Source: Deltaproteobacteria bacterium (GTDB lineage Bacteria; Desulfobacterota; Desulfarculia; Adiutricales; Adiutricaceae). From it: a stretch of DNA of 32,496 nt. The notes beneath the pieces were generated by a model, which searched no databases, was not told the DNA's origin, and worked only from the letters and a program-made list of their open reading frames with translations. Shown piece after piece: positions 8,541-16,217 of this stretch; within the stretch, counting starts at the first letter, position 1, and each line of letters starts with the position of its first letter. The stretch covers positions 1 to 32,496 of the forward strand of contig JAISET010000102.1 of assembly GCA_031264015.1 (NCBI GenBank), given 5' to 3'. The translations under genes and the position numbers were made by a program.

Positions 8541-9628
8541 ATGAAGGCGGTCCAACGGCGCGGATTTATTCCCATTCACCCGAGGCAGTTGGCTTGGCTC
8601 AAGACTTTGTCAATCAATCTCGCTCGTCTTCCGACACCAAAAGATGGCTGTCCGTCACTCTCCCGGCACCGCCAGGCATGACAGTCGGGCAGACAGCCGA
8701 ACTTCCAGGGATCTCCACAATGACTGTCAACCGCGACATGCGCCTAATTGAAGGGATGGCGGGTGCTGAATTCCCCGAAACGACTGAGAACAGCGGCGGG
8801 AGACGGAACCAACTCATGACGCCAGAGGAGGAGGCGGAGTTCCTGGACAAATTCCTCGACCAGTCTCCGGCGGGAGAATTAATTGACGCGGCTCCAATCC
8901 ATAATCAGCCGCCAGCATTAGTCGGTCATGACATGCCTTTGTCCGCAACATATAGAATGCTGGAAAGAAATGGGTGGCGCGAGACGGAGCCGGACACCGG
9001 CCGCCCTAGGAGCGACCCTGCTCCACAGGAGGAGTAAAAAAAACTCCCAAGAATGCCGGCTTCCGTCTCGAGGAAAAACAAAGAAAGATTACCTGTAAAG
9101 CCAGTGTTTCAAGACGAGGCCAGATTTGGTCGACTCTATTGTCCTCAATCTTGTCGGGCTCCATATCCGAACCGACCGATGGTAAAGACTTGCATAATCC
9201 GGGAGTGTCGTTATGCGTATTCTTCAATTTGCCCTTGGAATGGAAAACTTGACCATATGACAGCAGATAAAATGGACACGGAAAATATGAATGCCTTCCT
9301 GGAGTTATTGAAAAACAAATACGGAGATAAATTTGTCGTTATGGTTTTAGATGGTGCGTCATCCCATGGAAGTAAAGACACAATACTCCCAAAAAAATTT
9401 TCTTTGCTAAAGATGCCTCCGTATAGTCCCGAGCTCAATCCTGCAGAACAAATCTGGAGGGTTTTGCGGAAAAAATGTTTTAGAAACTCAATATTCAAAT
9501 CTCTAGATGAAGCAATGCAAAAAGTTAAAGCAGGACTGTCTCAAATGGCTAAGGATAAAAAGGGTATGACACAATTGACCAATTGGCCTTGGATTGACAG
9601 ACTTAACAAAGATCGCTTTCAAAATTAA
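8541..9628 (+). pseudogene. IS630-family transposase, interrupted
   Basis: A DDE transposase that would cut and paste the element. The probable start at 8541 (MKAVQRRGFIPIHPRQLAWL) loses its frame near 8600-8615. The helix-turn-helix part continues in the next frame (GMTVGQTAELPGISTMTVNR, within 8594-9037). That frame ends at TAA 9035-9037, where relatives have an uninterrupted QEEFKKKLP-like stretch, and resumes in the same frame after the stop. The catalytic half (to 9628) keeps all three acidic residues: Asp in VFQDEARFG, Asp in VLDGASSH and Glu in SPELNPAEQIW. Because the two parts share a frame, programmed frameshifting at the A8 run just after the stop does not explain the break. The copy is most likely inactive unless supplied in trans. 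Confidence 0.85.
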
Positions 9629-9633
9629 TCACA

Positions 9634-9648
9634 TTTTGAATGCAAATT
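9634..9648 (-). repeat. IS630 right inverted repeat core
   Basis: TTTTGAATGCAAATT, the exact reverse complement of 8504-8518, a few bases after the transposase stop. Confidence 0.85.
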
Positions 9649-9717
9649 GTAATTAAAACGAGTTGAATTAAACCGGCGCCGGGGACGGTCTTCCGACCAA
9701 CACCCCCGGGAGTTTTT

Positions 9718-10455
9718 TCAGGCGGCCCCTTTCATGGCCCGGCGGGTGCGGGGGCAGACCTCGACGCATTTGCCGCAGATGGTATCCCCTCCCCCGAAGC
9801 CCAAAAGGGACCTCTCCTCGGCCGTCCTGCGGCAGAGGGTCGCGTCGAAAAAATCCTCGCGGCGCAATTCCGGGCTCCACGACTTTCCGGAGACGGCCTT
9901 GGCGGGGCAGGCGTCCCGGCAGACGGAGCACTCGGCGCACCGGGAGACGTTGACGGGCGCGCCAAGGGTCAGGGGGGCGTCCGTCAGAATCGAGGACAGG
10001 CGCACCGCCGAACCGTGCTCCTCGGTGACCAGCAGGGCGCACTTGCCGATCCAGCCGAGACCCGCCCTGGTGGCCACGGTCTTGTGGGGCAGAAGCGTCC
10101 GGTCCTCCTTTTCGCCGAAGCCCACTTTCTCCCTGGTCTGGGCGACGGCCTGAAAGCCGAGGCCTATGAGATACTCGGCCCCGCGGGCGACTATCTGGTC
10201 CAGCGAAGCGTTGGCCCTCCGATAGAACTGGCAGTATTCCATGGTGGGCAGCTCGGAGATGCCCCGGACGATGTCCGGGGGGATTTTGACCGCCACGACG
10301 ACGCCGGCAGGCAGCCCCTCCCTGACCTTGGCGGGGAGCTCCCCCAGCCCCCCGAAGCCGACCAGGTCGGCCCCGAAGCCCAGAAGACTCGCCCTCAGAC
10401 CGGCCGACAGCGCGTTTTCCGGAGCGCCCGTCATGTCCGGGGAAGCCTTGGCCAT
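9718..10455 (-). CDS. QueG-like 4Fe-4S double-cluster protein
   Basis: 245 aa. The central block HKTVATRAGLGWIGKCALLV and then SSILTDAPL matches the cobalamin/Fe-S core of epoxyqueuosine-reductase-like proteins. It is followed by two ferredoxin motifs, CAECSVCRDACP (about residue 175) and CGKCVEVCP (about 228), with an extra Cys in TLCRR, enough for two [4Fe-4S] clusters. It is far shorter than true QueG (about 350+ aa) and lacks its C-terminal HEAT-like part, so it is best called a short QueG-family paralogue of unknown substrate, probably cytoplasmic and redox-active. ATG 10455 is preferred over the upstream GTG 10464 because AAAAGG lies eight bases before it. The DUF6904-like array lies upstream, with a repeat in between. 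Confidence 0.75.
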   Translation of the reverse strand: MAKASPDMTGAPENALSAGLRASLLGFGADLVGFGGLGELPAKVREGLPAGVVVAVKIPPDIVRGISELPTMEYCQFYRRANASLDQIVARGAEYLIGLGFQAVAQTREKVGFGEKEDRTLLPHKTVATRAGLGWIGKCALLVTEEHGSAVRLSSILTDAPLTLGAPVNVSRCAECSVCRDACPAKAVSGKSWSPELRREDFFDATLCRRTAEERSLLGFGGGDTICGKCVEVCPRTRRAMKGAA

Positions 10456-10819
10456 CTCGCCCACCTTTTAACACCGGCCGCCCCCCGCCCGGAGCCTCCC
10501 GGGACGGCGGGCCTGACGGGGAATTGCGTTAAACAAACCGACGATGGAAACTCGACATTAAAAAAACGACGATGGAAACCAGACGATAGAACATGGCAAA
10601 ATGCTTGGAAAAAAATATTTCCGACGATAGGCCGCCGATAGAAACGCGGCATTAGAAAAACGACGATGGAAACCAGGCGATAGAACACAGCGAAAATGCT
10701 TGAAAAATATATTTCCGACGATAGGCCGCCGATAGAAACGCGACATTAGAAAAACGACGATAGAACACTGCGAAAACACTTAGAAAAACATTTCCAACGA
10801 TAGACCGCAGACCGGGCGG
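10456..10819. other. Spacer filled mainly by tandem repeat
   Basis: Between the QueG-like gene and the first DUF6904-like gene. Apart from about 80 GC-rich bases near 10456-10537 it is a 94-bp minisatellite (listed separately). Frames open through it (Phe/Arg-rich on the minus strand) are by-products of the repeat. Confidence 0.6.
10538..10815. repeat. 94-bp tandem repeat, about three copies
   Basis: Units begin with CGACGAT at 10567, 10661 and 10755, exactly 94 bases apart. The first two full copies are nearly identical. The third lacks about 14 internal bases (the GGAAACCAGGCGAT part) and fades near 10813. A partial copy precedes the first (10538-10560). Within each unit a shorter motif of the form CGATAGAAAC / CGATGGAAAC recurs three to four times. 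It lies directly downstream of the three-gene paralogue array. Confidence 0.9.
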
Positions 10820-11641
10820 CTACCAGCGTTCGTCGTCCTGGGCCAGGCGATATTCCGAATCGTCCGGCATGTAGTCGGTTTCCTGGAATGGAATTCTTCT
10901 ACGCATTGATCTAAATCCCAAAATTCTCAACATTTTTTTGTATTTGTAGTTGGATTTATACTTGACGATCCCCAGCGGGATCTTGAGAAAATATTCTTTT
11001 CTTTGGTCGCCGCTCGTTTTTAGAAACACGGCCGAAAGCTTGTCCATATATTGAGTGTGCATGCGTTCAAGGCGGCACGAATAATCATTCATCATCCCGA
11101 TCCATTTGGCAAAATCGGCGGGGTCGAAAAAACCCTGCATGCATTCGGCAAAAGCGGCTTGGAGATCTCTTATCACGGAGATGCTCCAATCCCAAACAAC
11201 CCTGCGGTCGAACATGTCCGGCAGACCGCTCGTTTTTTCCGTGAGCAAAAGAGCCTTGTTCCTGATAAAAAAATTGAGCGCCAGCATGGAGTAGCACATT
11301 TCCGGATATAGGACGTTGCAGCGGTAAATTAAAGCTTGCTCGCCGACGAACAGACCGGAGACTTTTTTTAAATTATCACGGCGCTCCTCCCCGTCGCCCT
11401 CGAAGGAGTATTTTTCTGTCGAGACCAAAGGGTCCGAACCAACGAGCCCGGCGGTCATGAAGTCTGGGCAGAGGGACAAGGTTTTACTCTCCATGTCGAC
11501 CCACTCTTGGGCGAATTCTTTGTCGCCGTATTTGTCGGCGTCACAATTTAGATGGCAGGCCTTCACTATGCTTTGAAAATCAAACCTGGTGCCGGATATG
11601 GCGACGCCGGCAAGGTGTTTTGTCAATTCCACTTTAATCAT
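10820..11641 (-). CDS. DUF6904-like protein, paralogue 1 (no acidic insert)
   Basis: 273 aa, function unknown. The N-terminus MIKVELTKHLAGVAISGT and central NVLYPEMCYSMLALNFFIR match the other two paralogues and resemble DUF6904 (start with TKHLxGV, a CYDxRH-type strand, then NVLxPExxxxxxALNxFI). It is the most divergent member. It lacks the Asp-rich insert and its strand reads LCPDFMTA rather than PCYDxR. It has a more basic C-terminal segment (KYKSNYKYKKMLRILGFRS) but still ends DDERW. There is no signal peptide or membrane segment. ATG 11641 has AGGA eight bases upstream; a TTG two codons earlier is possible. It is the last gene of the array, before the 94-bp repeat. Confidence 0.7.
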   Translation of the reverse strand: MIKVELTKHLAGVAISGTRFDFQSIVKACHLNCDADKYGDKEFAQEWVDMESKTLSLCPDFMTAGLVGSDPLVSTEKYSFEGDGEERRDNLKKVSGLFVGEQALIYRCNVLYPEMCYSMLALNFFIRNKALLLTEKTSGLPDMFDRRVVWDWSISVIRDLQAAFAECMQGFFDPADFAKWIGMMNDYSCRLERMHTQYMDKLSAVFLKTSGDQRKEYFLKIPLGIVKYKSNYKYKKMLRILGFRSMRRRIPFQETDYMPDDSEYRLAQDDERW

Positions 11642-11806
11642 AAACAAGTCCTAAAAGAACTATAAACAACCGTCCGTGTCAGACTCCTAGTCGGACGCGC
11701 GGGAGAGGTGAAAGAATCTCGGACAAAAAAAATAAATTTCTGAGGCGTTTTGCGCGCCGGACCGCATGACAAACTCATGAACGGCTGATTTTGAAAAACG
11801 TCCCCG
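11642..11806. other. Spacer between paralogues 1 and 2
   Basis: 165 bases. On the minus strand, sequence just after the paralogue 2 stop (GGTGGTAGCGGGG then a T-run and CAAAA) echoes that after paralogue 3. The gene and its 3' flank were apparently duplicated together. No terminator hairpin is evident, so read-through is likely. Confidence 0.5.
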
Positions 11807-12781
11807 CTACCACCGCTCGTCATTTTGCTTAAAGTAAAACGTCACGTCCTTTGGATTATATTCAATTAATTGAATGTCAACCTTATAACGCTTGGCCAGA
11901 CGTTCAGATTTAGCCTTGACATTTCTGTACTTTACGGAAGAAGAAAAAGAGACGAGAGCGGACAAAGACCTGATCAAAGATTTTCGACGAAGCGCGTCGG
12001 TCTTGCCGATAAAATCACCGCAAAGAACATCCAAATATATCCTCAGCATGGTTTCTATGGGCGCCGGCGGGTCGTTCATCATGGCGATCCATTTATTAAA
12101 ATTTGCCGGGGAGAGATGCCCGCTCACACATCTGGCAAAAGCGGTTTGGAACGATCTGACCATGGCGATCGAACGGTCCCAGGCGACCCGCTGGTCGAGC
12201 AAGTTGTTGCTTTCAGTGAGCTTGCGAACCCTTTTTCTAATAAAATGATTGAGCGTCATCATCGAATAGCACATTTCAGGATACAAAGTGTTGCACCAAT
12301 AAATGCTGTTCTGGTTTTTCATGTCCAAATCTTCAAGAATGATCGGACGTTTTTGCCCCCCGACCTTTACGGACCAATTGCCGTCGTCGTCTTCCTCAAT
12401 CTCATTGTTTGAAATATCCTCCTCATCCTCCTTGTCATTATCATCATCATCCCAGTCGTAGCGGCCGACGTCGACCACTCCCCGCGTAAAATTATCGGGT
12501 GTGTCGTCGTCGTCCAGATCGGGATTTATATAGGAAATGAAGTCGGCTTCGTCTTCCTTATCAGATCCGAATTTTATTCGCGGCCGGCTGTGCCGCATGT
12601 CATAACACGGAACCAAAGTTCTCTCGGCCATTTTTAAATAATATCCGGTGTCGGCGGCGCCGTTATCACCGTCGTCAAAATCGCAGACGTCATGATATGC
12701 CCACACGGTTTCCTGCATCTCGGAGCGGGTGCCGATCGCGGTGACGCCGTTGAAATGTTTGGTGAATTTCATTCTCAGCAT
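11807..12781 (-). CDS. DUF6904-like protein, paralogue 2 with acidic insert
   Basis: 324 aa, function unknown. The N-terminal block MLRMKFTKHFNGVTAIGT is almost identical to paralogue 3. The strand VPCYDMRHSRPRIKF matches the CYDxRH motif that I associate with DUF6904. Residues about 90-145 are an Asp/Glu-rich insert (DLDDDDTPDN; DWDDDDNDKEDEEDI). The core then resumes with CNTLYPEMCYSMMTLNHFIR, a VAWDRSIAMVRSFQTAFA helix, and the shared C-terminus NDERW. It is soluble, with no signal peptide. Start ATG 12781 follows GGAGGGG by five bases; a second ATG three codons later (MKFTKH) is also possible. It lies 70 bases after paralogue 3, probably in one transcript. Confidence 0.75.
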   Translation of the reverse strand: MLRMKFTKHFNGVTAIGTRSEMQETVWAYHDVCDFDDGDNGAADTGYYLKMAERTLVPCYDMRHSRPRIKFGSDKEDEADFISYINPDLDDDDTPDNFTRGVVDVGRYDWDDDDNDKEDEEDISNNEIEEDDDGNWSVKVGGQKRPIILEDLDMKNQNSIYWCNTLYPEMCYSMMTLNHFIRKRVRKLTESNNLLDQRVAWDRSIAMVRSFQTAFARCVSGHLSPANFNKWIAMMNDPPAPIETMLRIYLDVLCGDFIGKTDALRRKSLIRSLSALVSFSSSVKYRNVKAKSERLAKRYKVDIQLIEYNPKDVTFYFKQNDERW

Positions 12782-12851
12782 AAAGACCCCTCCATAATCC
12801 GCCGCGTCAAGTCCGAGCCGGCTTGTTTTGATAAAAACACCTCCGCCGCCG

Positions 12852-13916
12852 CTACCACCGCTCGTCAAATTGCTCGAAGAAATAAGTCTTGTCCGGGGGG
12901 TCGTATTTTATATCATGAACGCTGGCATTTTGGCGCTTGGCGACGCGTTCCGTCACGCCCCTGAATTTTTCATATTTCTTGGAGGTGGAAAAAGAGACGA
13001 GCGTGGACAAAGTCCTGACCAGAGATTTTTCTCGCCGCGCGTCGGTCTTGGCGATAAAATCGGCGGCGACGACGTCCACATATGACGTCAGCATGGTTTC
13101 GACGGACACCGAGGGGTCGTTTATCACGGCAAGCCATTTCAGATAACTCGCCGGGGCGAGACGACCGCCCACGCAGCTGGCGAAAGCGCTCTGGAACGAC
13201 CTGATCAAGGCGATCGTGCGGTCCCAGACAACCAGCGGGTCGAACGCGCTGTCGCTTTTCGAGAACCTGAGGATCCTCCTCCTGATCAAAAGATTGAGGG
13301 ACATCATCGAGTAGCACATCTCCGGATACAAAATGTTGCAGCAATAAATGTCGCCCGGGTATCCGCTGTCGGCGTCGTCCTCGTCGTCCTCGCCGCCGTC
13401 TTCCGACAAATCCTCAGTTTCCTTCACGACCCGATTGTCATCGTCGTCGTCAAAATCTGAAAAATCACCGCCGCCGGCGTCCAAGTCGTCCTCGCCGCCG
13501 TCTTCCGACAAATCATCAGTTTCCTTCGCGACCCGATTGTCATCGTCGTCGTCAAAATCTAAAAAATCACCGCCGTCGTCCAAGTCGTCCTCGCCGCCGT
13601 CAGCGTTGGAATTTGTCGAGGAAACGCCGTCCGGGCCGTTTTTTCCCCCGGCCTTGTCGTCGCGACCAATCTTCAGATACTCCTTGAAGGCTGCCCGAGG
13701 CCAGCATTTCCTCAGGTCATAACAGGGGACGTAAGTTCTCAGGCCCATTTCATACCAGGACTCCTGATCGCCCGCGCCGTAATAACCGTCGATGTCGACG
13801 ACATCGTCGATATCACCGATGACGTCATGAAACGCCCTCCCGGTTTCCACCATCTCCTGGAGATGCCCCGACACGGTGACGCCGTTAAAATGTTTCGTGA
13901 ATTTCATTCTCAGCAT
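12852..13916 (-). CDS. DUF6904-like protein, paralogue 3 with repeated acidic insert
   Basis: 354 aa, first gene of the array. It has the same framework as paralogue 2: TKHFNGVTVSG, VPCYDLRKCWPR, CNILYPEMCYSMMSLNLLIR, VVWDRTIALIRSFQSAFA, and C-terminal FDERW. Residues about 108-190 carry in-frame repeats of 33-34 residues (GGEDDLDDGGDFLDFDDDDD, then NRVAKETDDLSED), present about 2.3 times. The insert sits where paralogue 2 has a shorter non-repetitive acidic stretch and paralogue 1 almost nothing. The acidic segment resembles Ca2+-binding or DNA-mimic tracts only in composition; no EF-hand is seen. Start MLRMKF is shared with paralogue 2. Confidence 0.75.
   Translation of the reverse strand: MLRMKFTKHFNGVTVSGHLQEMVETGRAFHDVIGDIDDVVDIDGYYGAGDQESWYEMGLRTYVPCYDLRKCWPRAAFKEYLKIGRDDKAGGKNGPDGVSSTNSNADGGEDDLDDGGDFLDFDDDDDNRVAKETDDLSEDGGEDDLDAGGGDFSDFDDDDDNRVVKETEDLSEDGGEDDEDDADSGYPGDIYCCNILYPEMCYSMMSLNLLIRRRILRFSKSDSAFDPLVVWDRTIALIRSFQSAFASCVGGRLAPASYLKWLAVINDPSVSVETMLTSYVDVVAADFIAKTDARREKSLVRTLSTLVSFSTSKKYEKFRGVTERVAKRQNASVHDIKYDPPDKTYFFEQFDERW
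13391..13600. repeat. In-frame 102/99-bp coding repeat
   Basis: Copies start at 13391, 13493 and (partial) 13592, spaced 102 and 99 bases, both multiples of three, so the reading frame of paralogue 3 is kept. Copies differ by a few substitutions and one codon. Each encodes a block of Asp-rich sequence ending in a KET(D/E)DLSED segment. Confidence 0.9.
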
Positions 13917-14337
13917 AAAGACCCCGTCAAAGAAGACACGGTTCGGTCGGAAAAATGGAGGCGGACGCCGCCGCCGGAGCTCGTCGTCATGATTTAAATT
14001 GCTGGCCGCCTTGTTTTATCAGGACTTATCCTACCACGAAATTCCCCTCGAAACCATGATTTGTCCGCGGCCGGCCCCCAGCCCGCCGCACCCGGCCGCC
14101 GTCGTCCGGCCGGACCGGCCGGCCGTCCCCCGACGACCCGGCCCGGCGGGTTTTTAAGTTGCCCCCGGCCGCCCGATGTGTCAAAATATGGTTCCCTCGT
14201 CAAATTACAAGCCTAGTTTGGCGACTTTTCCCCCCGGCCGCCGGACCCGCCCCGGCCCGGCCGCCCGACAAGACCGGCGGCCCGGGCCCCGGAAGCCGGC
14301 CGCCGGCCGGCCAGCCAATCGACTCGTGGGAGAGCAT
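13917..14337. other. Divergent intergenic region
   Basis: 421 bases between the minus-strand paralogue array and the plus-strand DUF1847 gene, so it must hold both promoters. It is GC-rich with many GGCCGG palindromes. A moderately AT-rich patch at about 13990-14060 is the likeliest promoter area. No tRNA or IS end was seen. Confidence 0.5.
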
Positions 14338-15129
14338 ATGCCAGTCAGACACAAAACCAAGGGCGCCGAAAGCCCCGCCGCGGCCGGGACGCCCGTCAAA
14401 CCCGCCGCCAAGGCCCAGGCCAAAGCCAAGGCCGCCCCCTCCGCCGCCCCTCCCGCCGCCGAGCCCCTAGGGTTCAGCTGCTCCGAGTGCGGCTCGCGCA
14501 ACTGCTACCGCAACGACTCCAGCTTCCCGGACAACTGCGCCACGGTGAAAAACCCGGCCGGGGCCAGGGCGACCAGGAAGATCTACCAGTCCGACGACCC
14601 CCGGGCCAGGCTCCTCAAGGTCGCGGGCGAGGTGGAGGCCGAGTTCTACGGCCGGATGACCAGGATCGAGGAGACGGTGACCCTGGCCAAAAAGATGGGC
14701 TTCCAGAAGATCGGCGTGGCCTCCTGCTTCGCCCTGATCAACGAGGCCGGAATCTTCGCCCAGTGCCTGCGCTCGGCCGGCCTCGAGCCCAAGACGGTCA
14801 TCTGCAAGGTCGGCTCCATCGACAAGGGGGACCTGGGCGTCCCCGACGAGATGAAGCTGCTGCCCGGGCGCAAGGAGGCCACCTGCAACCCCGTCCTGCA
14901 GGCCATGGTCTTAAACGAGTGGGGCGCCGAGCTCAACGTGGTCATGGGGCTCTGCGTGGGCCACGACTGCCTGTTCAACAGTAACAGCCTGGCCCCCGTC
15001 ACCACCCTGGTGGTCAAGGACAGGGTCCTGGGCCACAACCCGGCCGCGGGCTTCTACCTCTCCAAGACCTTCTACAGCCGGATCCTGGACTACTCCAAGT
15101 ACCCCAAGTCCCGCTTCGCCAAAAAATAG
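14338..15129 (+). CDS. DUF1847 metal-binding protein
   Basis: 263 aa. After an Ala/Pro/Lys-rich low-complexity leader (residues 1-40) it shows the DUF1847 pattern: Cys-rich start (CSECGSRNCY), the middle block KKMGFQKIGVASCFALINEA, then ATCNPVLQA and the C-terminal MGLCVGHDCLF. Conserved Cys and His residues probably bind a metal or Fe-S cluster. The family occurs in anaerobes and its reaction is not established. ATG 14338 is preceded by GTGGGAGAG; the frame is open further upstream but that part is GC-biased and unlike a protein. It converges on the iron-sulfur flavoprotein gene, with strong terminators between. Confidence 0.85.
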   Translation: MPVRHKTKGAESPAAAGTPVKPAAKAQAKAKAAPSAAPPAAEPLGFSCSECGSRNCYRNDSSFPDNCATVKNPAGARATRKIYQSDDPRARLLKVAGEVEAEFYGRMTRIEETVTLAKKMGFQKIGVASCFALINEAGIFAQCLRSAGLEPKTVICKVGSIDKGDLGVPDEMKLLPGRKEATCNPVLQAMVLNEWGAELNVVMGLCVGHDCLFNSNSLAPVTTLVVKDRVLGHNPAAGFYLSKTFYSRILDYSKYPKSRFAKK

Positions 15130-15152
15130 CGGGCCCCCGGCGCCTGAAATAG

Positions 15153-15180
15153 GAAAGGGGGCCGTCGGCCCCCTTTTTTA
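15153..15180 (+). terminator. Intrinsic terminator after DUF1847 gene
   Basis: Stem GGGGGCC / GGCCCCC with a short loop and a run of T, 25 bases after the stop. Two further GGCCGG palindromes with T-runs follow (about 15202-15241), giving a tandem terminator cluster before the convergent gene. Confidence 0.85.
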
Positions 15181-15249
15181 GTGGCGTGGTGAGATTTTTT
15201 TCCCCGGCCGGCCTTTTTTCACCCGGCCGGGTTTGTTTTTCCCGGCCCG

Positions 15250-15813
15250 CTACAGGGCGGCCGCCACCTCGGCGATCTGCTTGAGGTAGCCGGGGCTGCT
15301 CTTGCCGACGTCCTCGGGGGTGAGGCCGCAGGCGACGAAGGGGGTGACCTTGAAGCCCTGGGAGCCGAAGTAGTCGACGTGGGCGGTCAGGTTGCGCTTG
15401 TAGCAGTCCTTGTCGGGGTTGCCCTGGGTCCAGATGAACAGCATCTTCTTGCCCGGTTTGAGGCGGCCCGGGACGGCGTTGGACAGGAAGTCGGGCTTGA
15501 ACCAGGAGTAGGTGCGGTCGATGAAGCACTTGACCTGGCCGGCGACCTCGTTGATGTAGACCGGGCTGGTCAGGATGACCAAATCGGAGTCGGCGGCCGT
15601 TGACAAGACCAGGGCCAGGTCGTCTTTCAAGACGCAGGTCTCGGTCCTGCCCTTGCAGCTGAAGCAGGACTGGCAGCCCCGGAAGCGGAGCTGGTTGAGA
15701 TTGAATTTCTTGACCTCGACGTTCTTGTCGGGCAGGGCGGCCACCGCGGCCTCCGCCAGCTTGGCGGAGTTGGACCCGGGCCTGGGGCTCCCGAGAATCA
15801 GCGTGACTTTCAT
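15250..15813 (-). CDS. Iron-sulfur flavoprotein / NADPH-dependent FMN reductase family
   Basis: 187 aa, flavodoxin fold. The N-terminal ILGSPRPGSNSAKLAEAAV is the FMN phosphate-binding loop. It is followed at about residues 47-60 by CQSCFSCKGRTETC, the compact cysteine motif that holds a [4Fe-4S] cluster in iron-sulfur flavoproteins of anaerobes. SPVYINEVAGQVKCFIDRTY is the second flavin-contact segment. Length is normal. The likely role is cytoplasmic electron transfer or detoxification; the physiological partner is unknown. ATG 15813 has a GGGAGAAAG ribosome site. Confidence 0.85.
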   Translation of the reverse strand: MKVTLILGSPRPGSNSAKLAEAAVAALPDKNVEVKKFNLNQLRFRGCQSCFSCKGRTETCVLKDDLALVLSTAADSDLVILTSPVYINEVAGQVKCFIDRTYSWFKPDFLSNAVPGRLKPGKKMLFIWTQGNPDKDCYKRNLTAHVDYFGSQGFKVTPFVACGLTPEDVGKSSPGYLKQIAEVAAAL

Positions 15814-16217
15814 GTTGGCTTTCTCCCACTTCCCCCCTCGGGGGAATGTCCGGCGCGCCTTGGCCGGCCCCCCTGGCGGGGGACGGCCGAGACGCGCCGC
15901 TTGTGTCGGCGGCGAGGAGCCGGGGGGTTGCGATTTCCCCGGACGTTTTTTCTTCGGGACGCCCCGGCGCGTCCCGGTCGGAAATAAATTTTTCCGACGA
16001 CCGCGGGCCGTCGGGCCGGCCGGCGGCGGATTAAAATGTCGGCGGCGCCTCGGAAGGCCGGGAGCCCGCCCCGCCGACGGACGGCGGCCGCCCGGTCGTC
16101 CGGACGAGAGGCGAAAAAATTGACGGCTACTGTTATTTATATTTATGAACGGTAACTATCGACACTTTTTTGATGGTTGCCGGCAATTATCATTGCTTAC
16201 GGCAAGTTTTTTAGGCT
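15814..16217. other. Spacer with orphan promoter-like and terminator elements
   Basis: GC-rich until 16120, then AT-rich. No protein gene was recognised. A TTGACG box at 16120-16125 and an intrinsic terminator at 16177-16212 lie on the plus strand with no ORF between them. Confidence 0.5.
16177..16212 (+). terminator. Two-part stem-loop with T-run
   Basis: Outer stem TTGCCG / CGGCAA encloses inner stem GCAAT / ATTGC with loop TATC, followed by GTTTTTT. It is a classical rho-independent terminator on the plus strand, although no plus-strand protein gene lies just upstream. Confidence 0.8.

Larger units (their letters stand above)
8485..9664 (+). mobile_element. IS630-family insertion sequence (degenerate copy)
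   Basis: The element encloses an IS630-type transposase reading frame. Its ends are imperfect inverted repeats of about 30 bp (8499-8528 and 9624-9653) with a perfect 15-bp core AATTTGCATTCAAAA at 8504-8518, reversed at 9634-9648. Immediately outside lie direct repeats AATTAAAACGAGTT at 8485-8498 and 9651-9664. IS630 elements normally duplicate only TA, so these 14-bp repeats are unusual. The base composition is lower in GC than the host genes, as expected for an imported element. Confidence 0.85.

Noticed and set aside
10431-10779. Phe/Arg-rich minus-strand frames across the repeat
   Set aside because: Open only because the repeat unit lacks stops in one frame.
10538-10815. CRISPR array
   Set aside because: Repeats are contiguous 94-bp units without unique spacers, and no cas gene is present.
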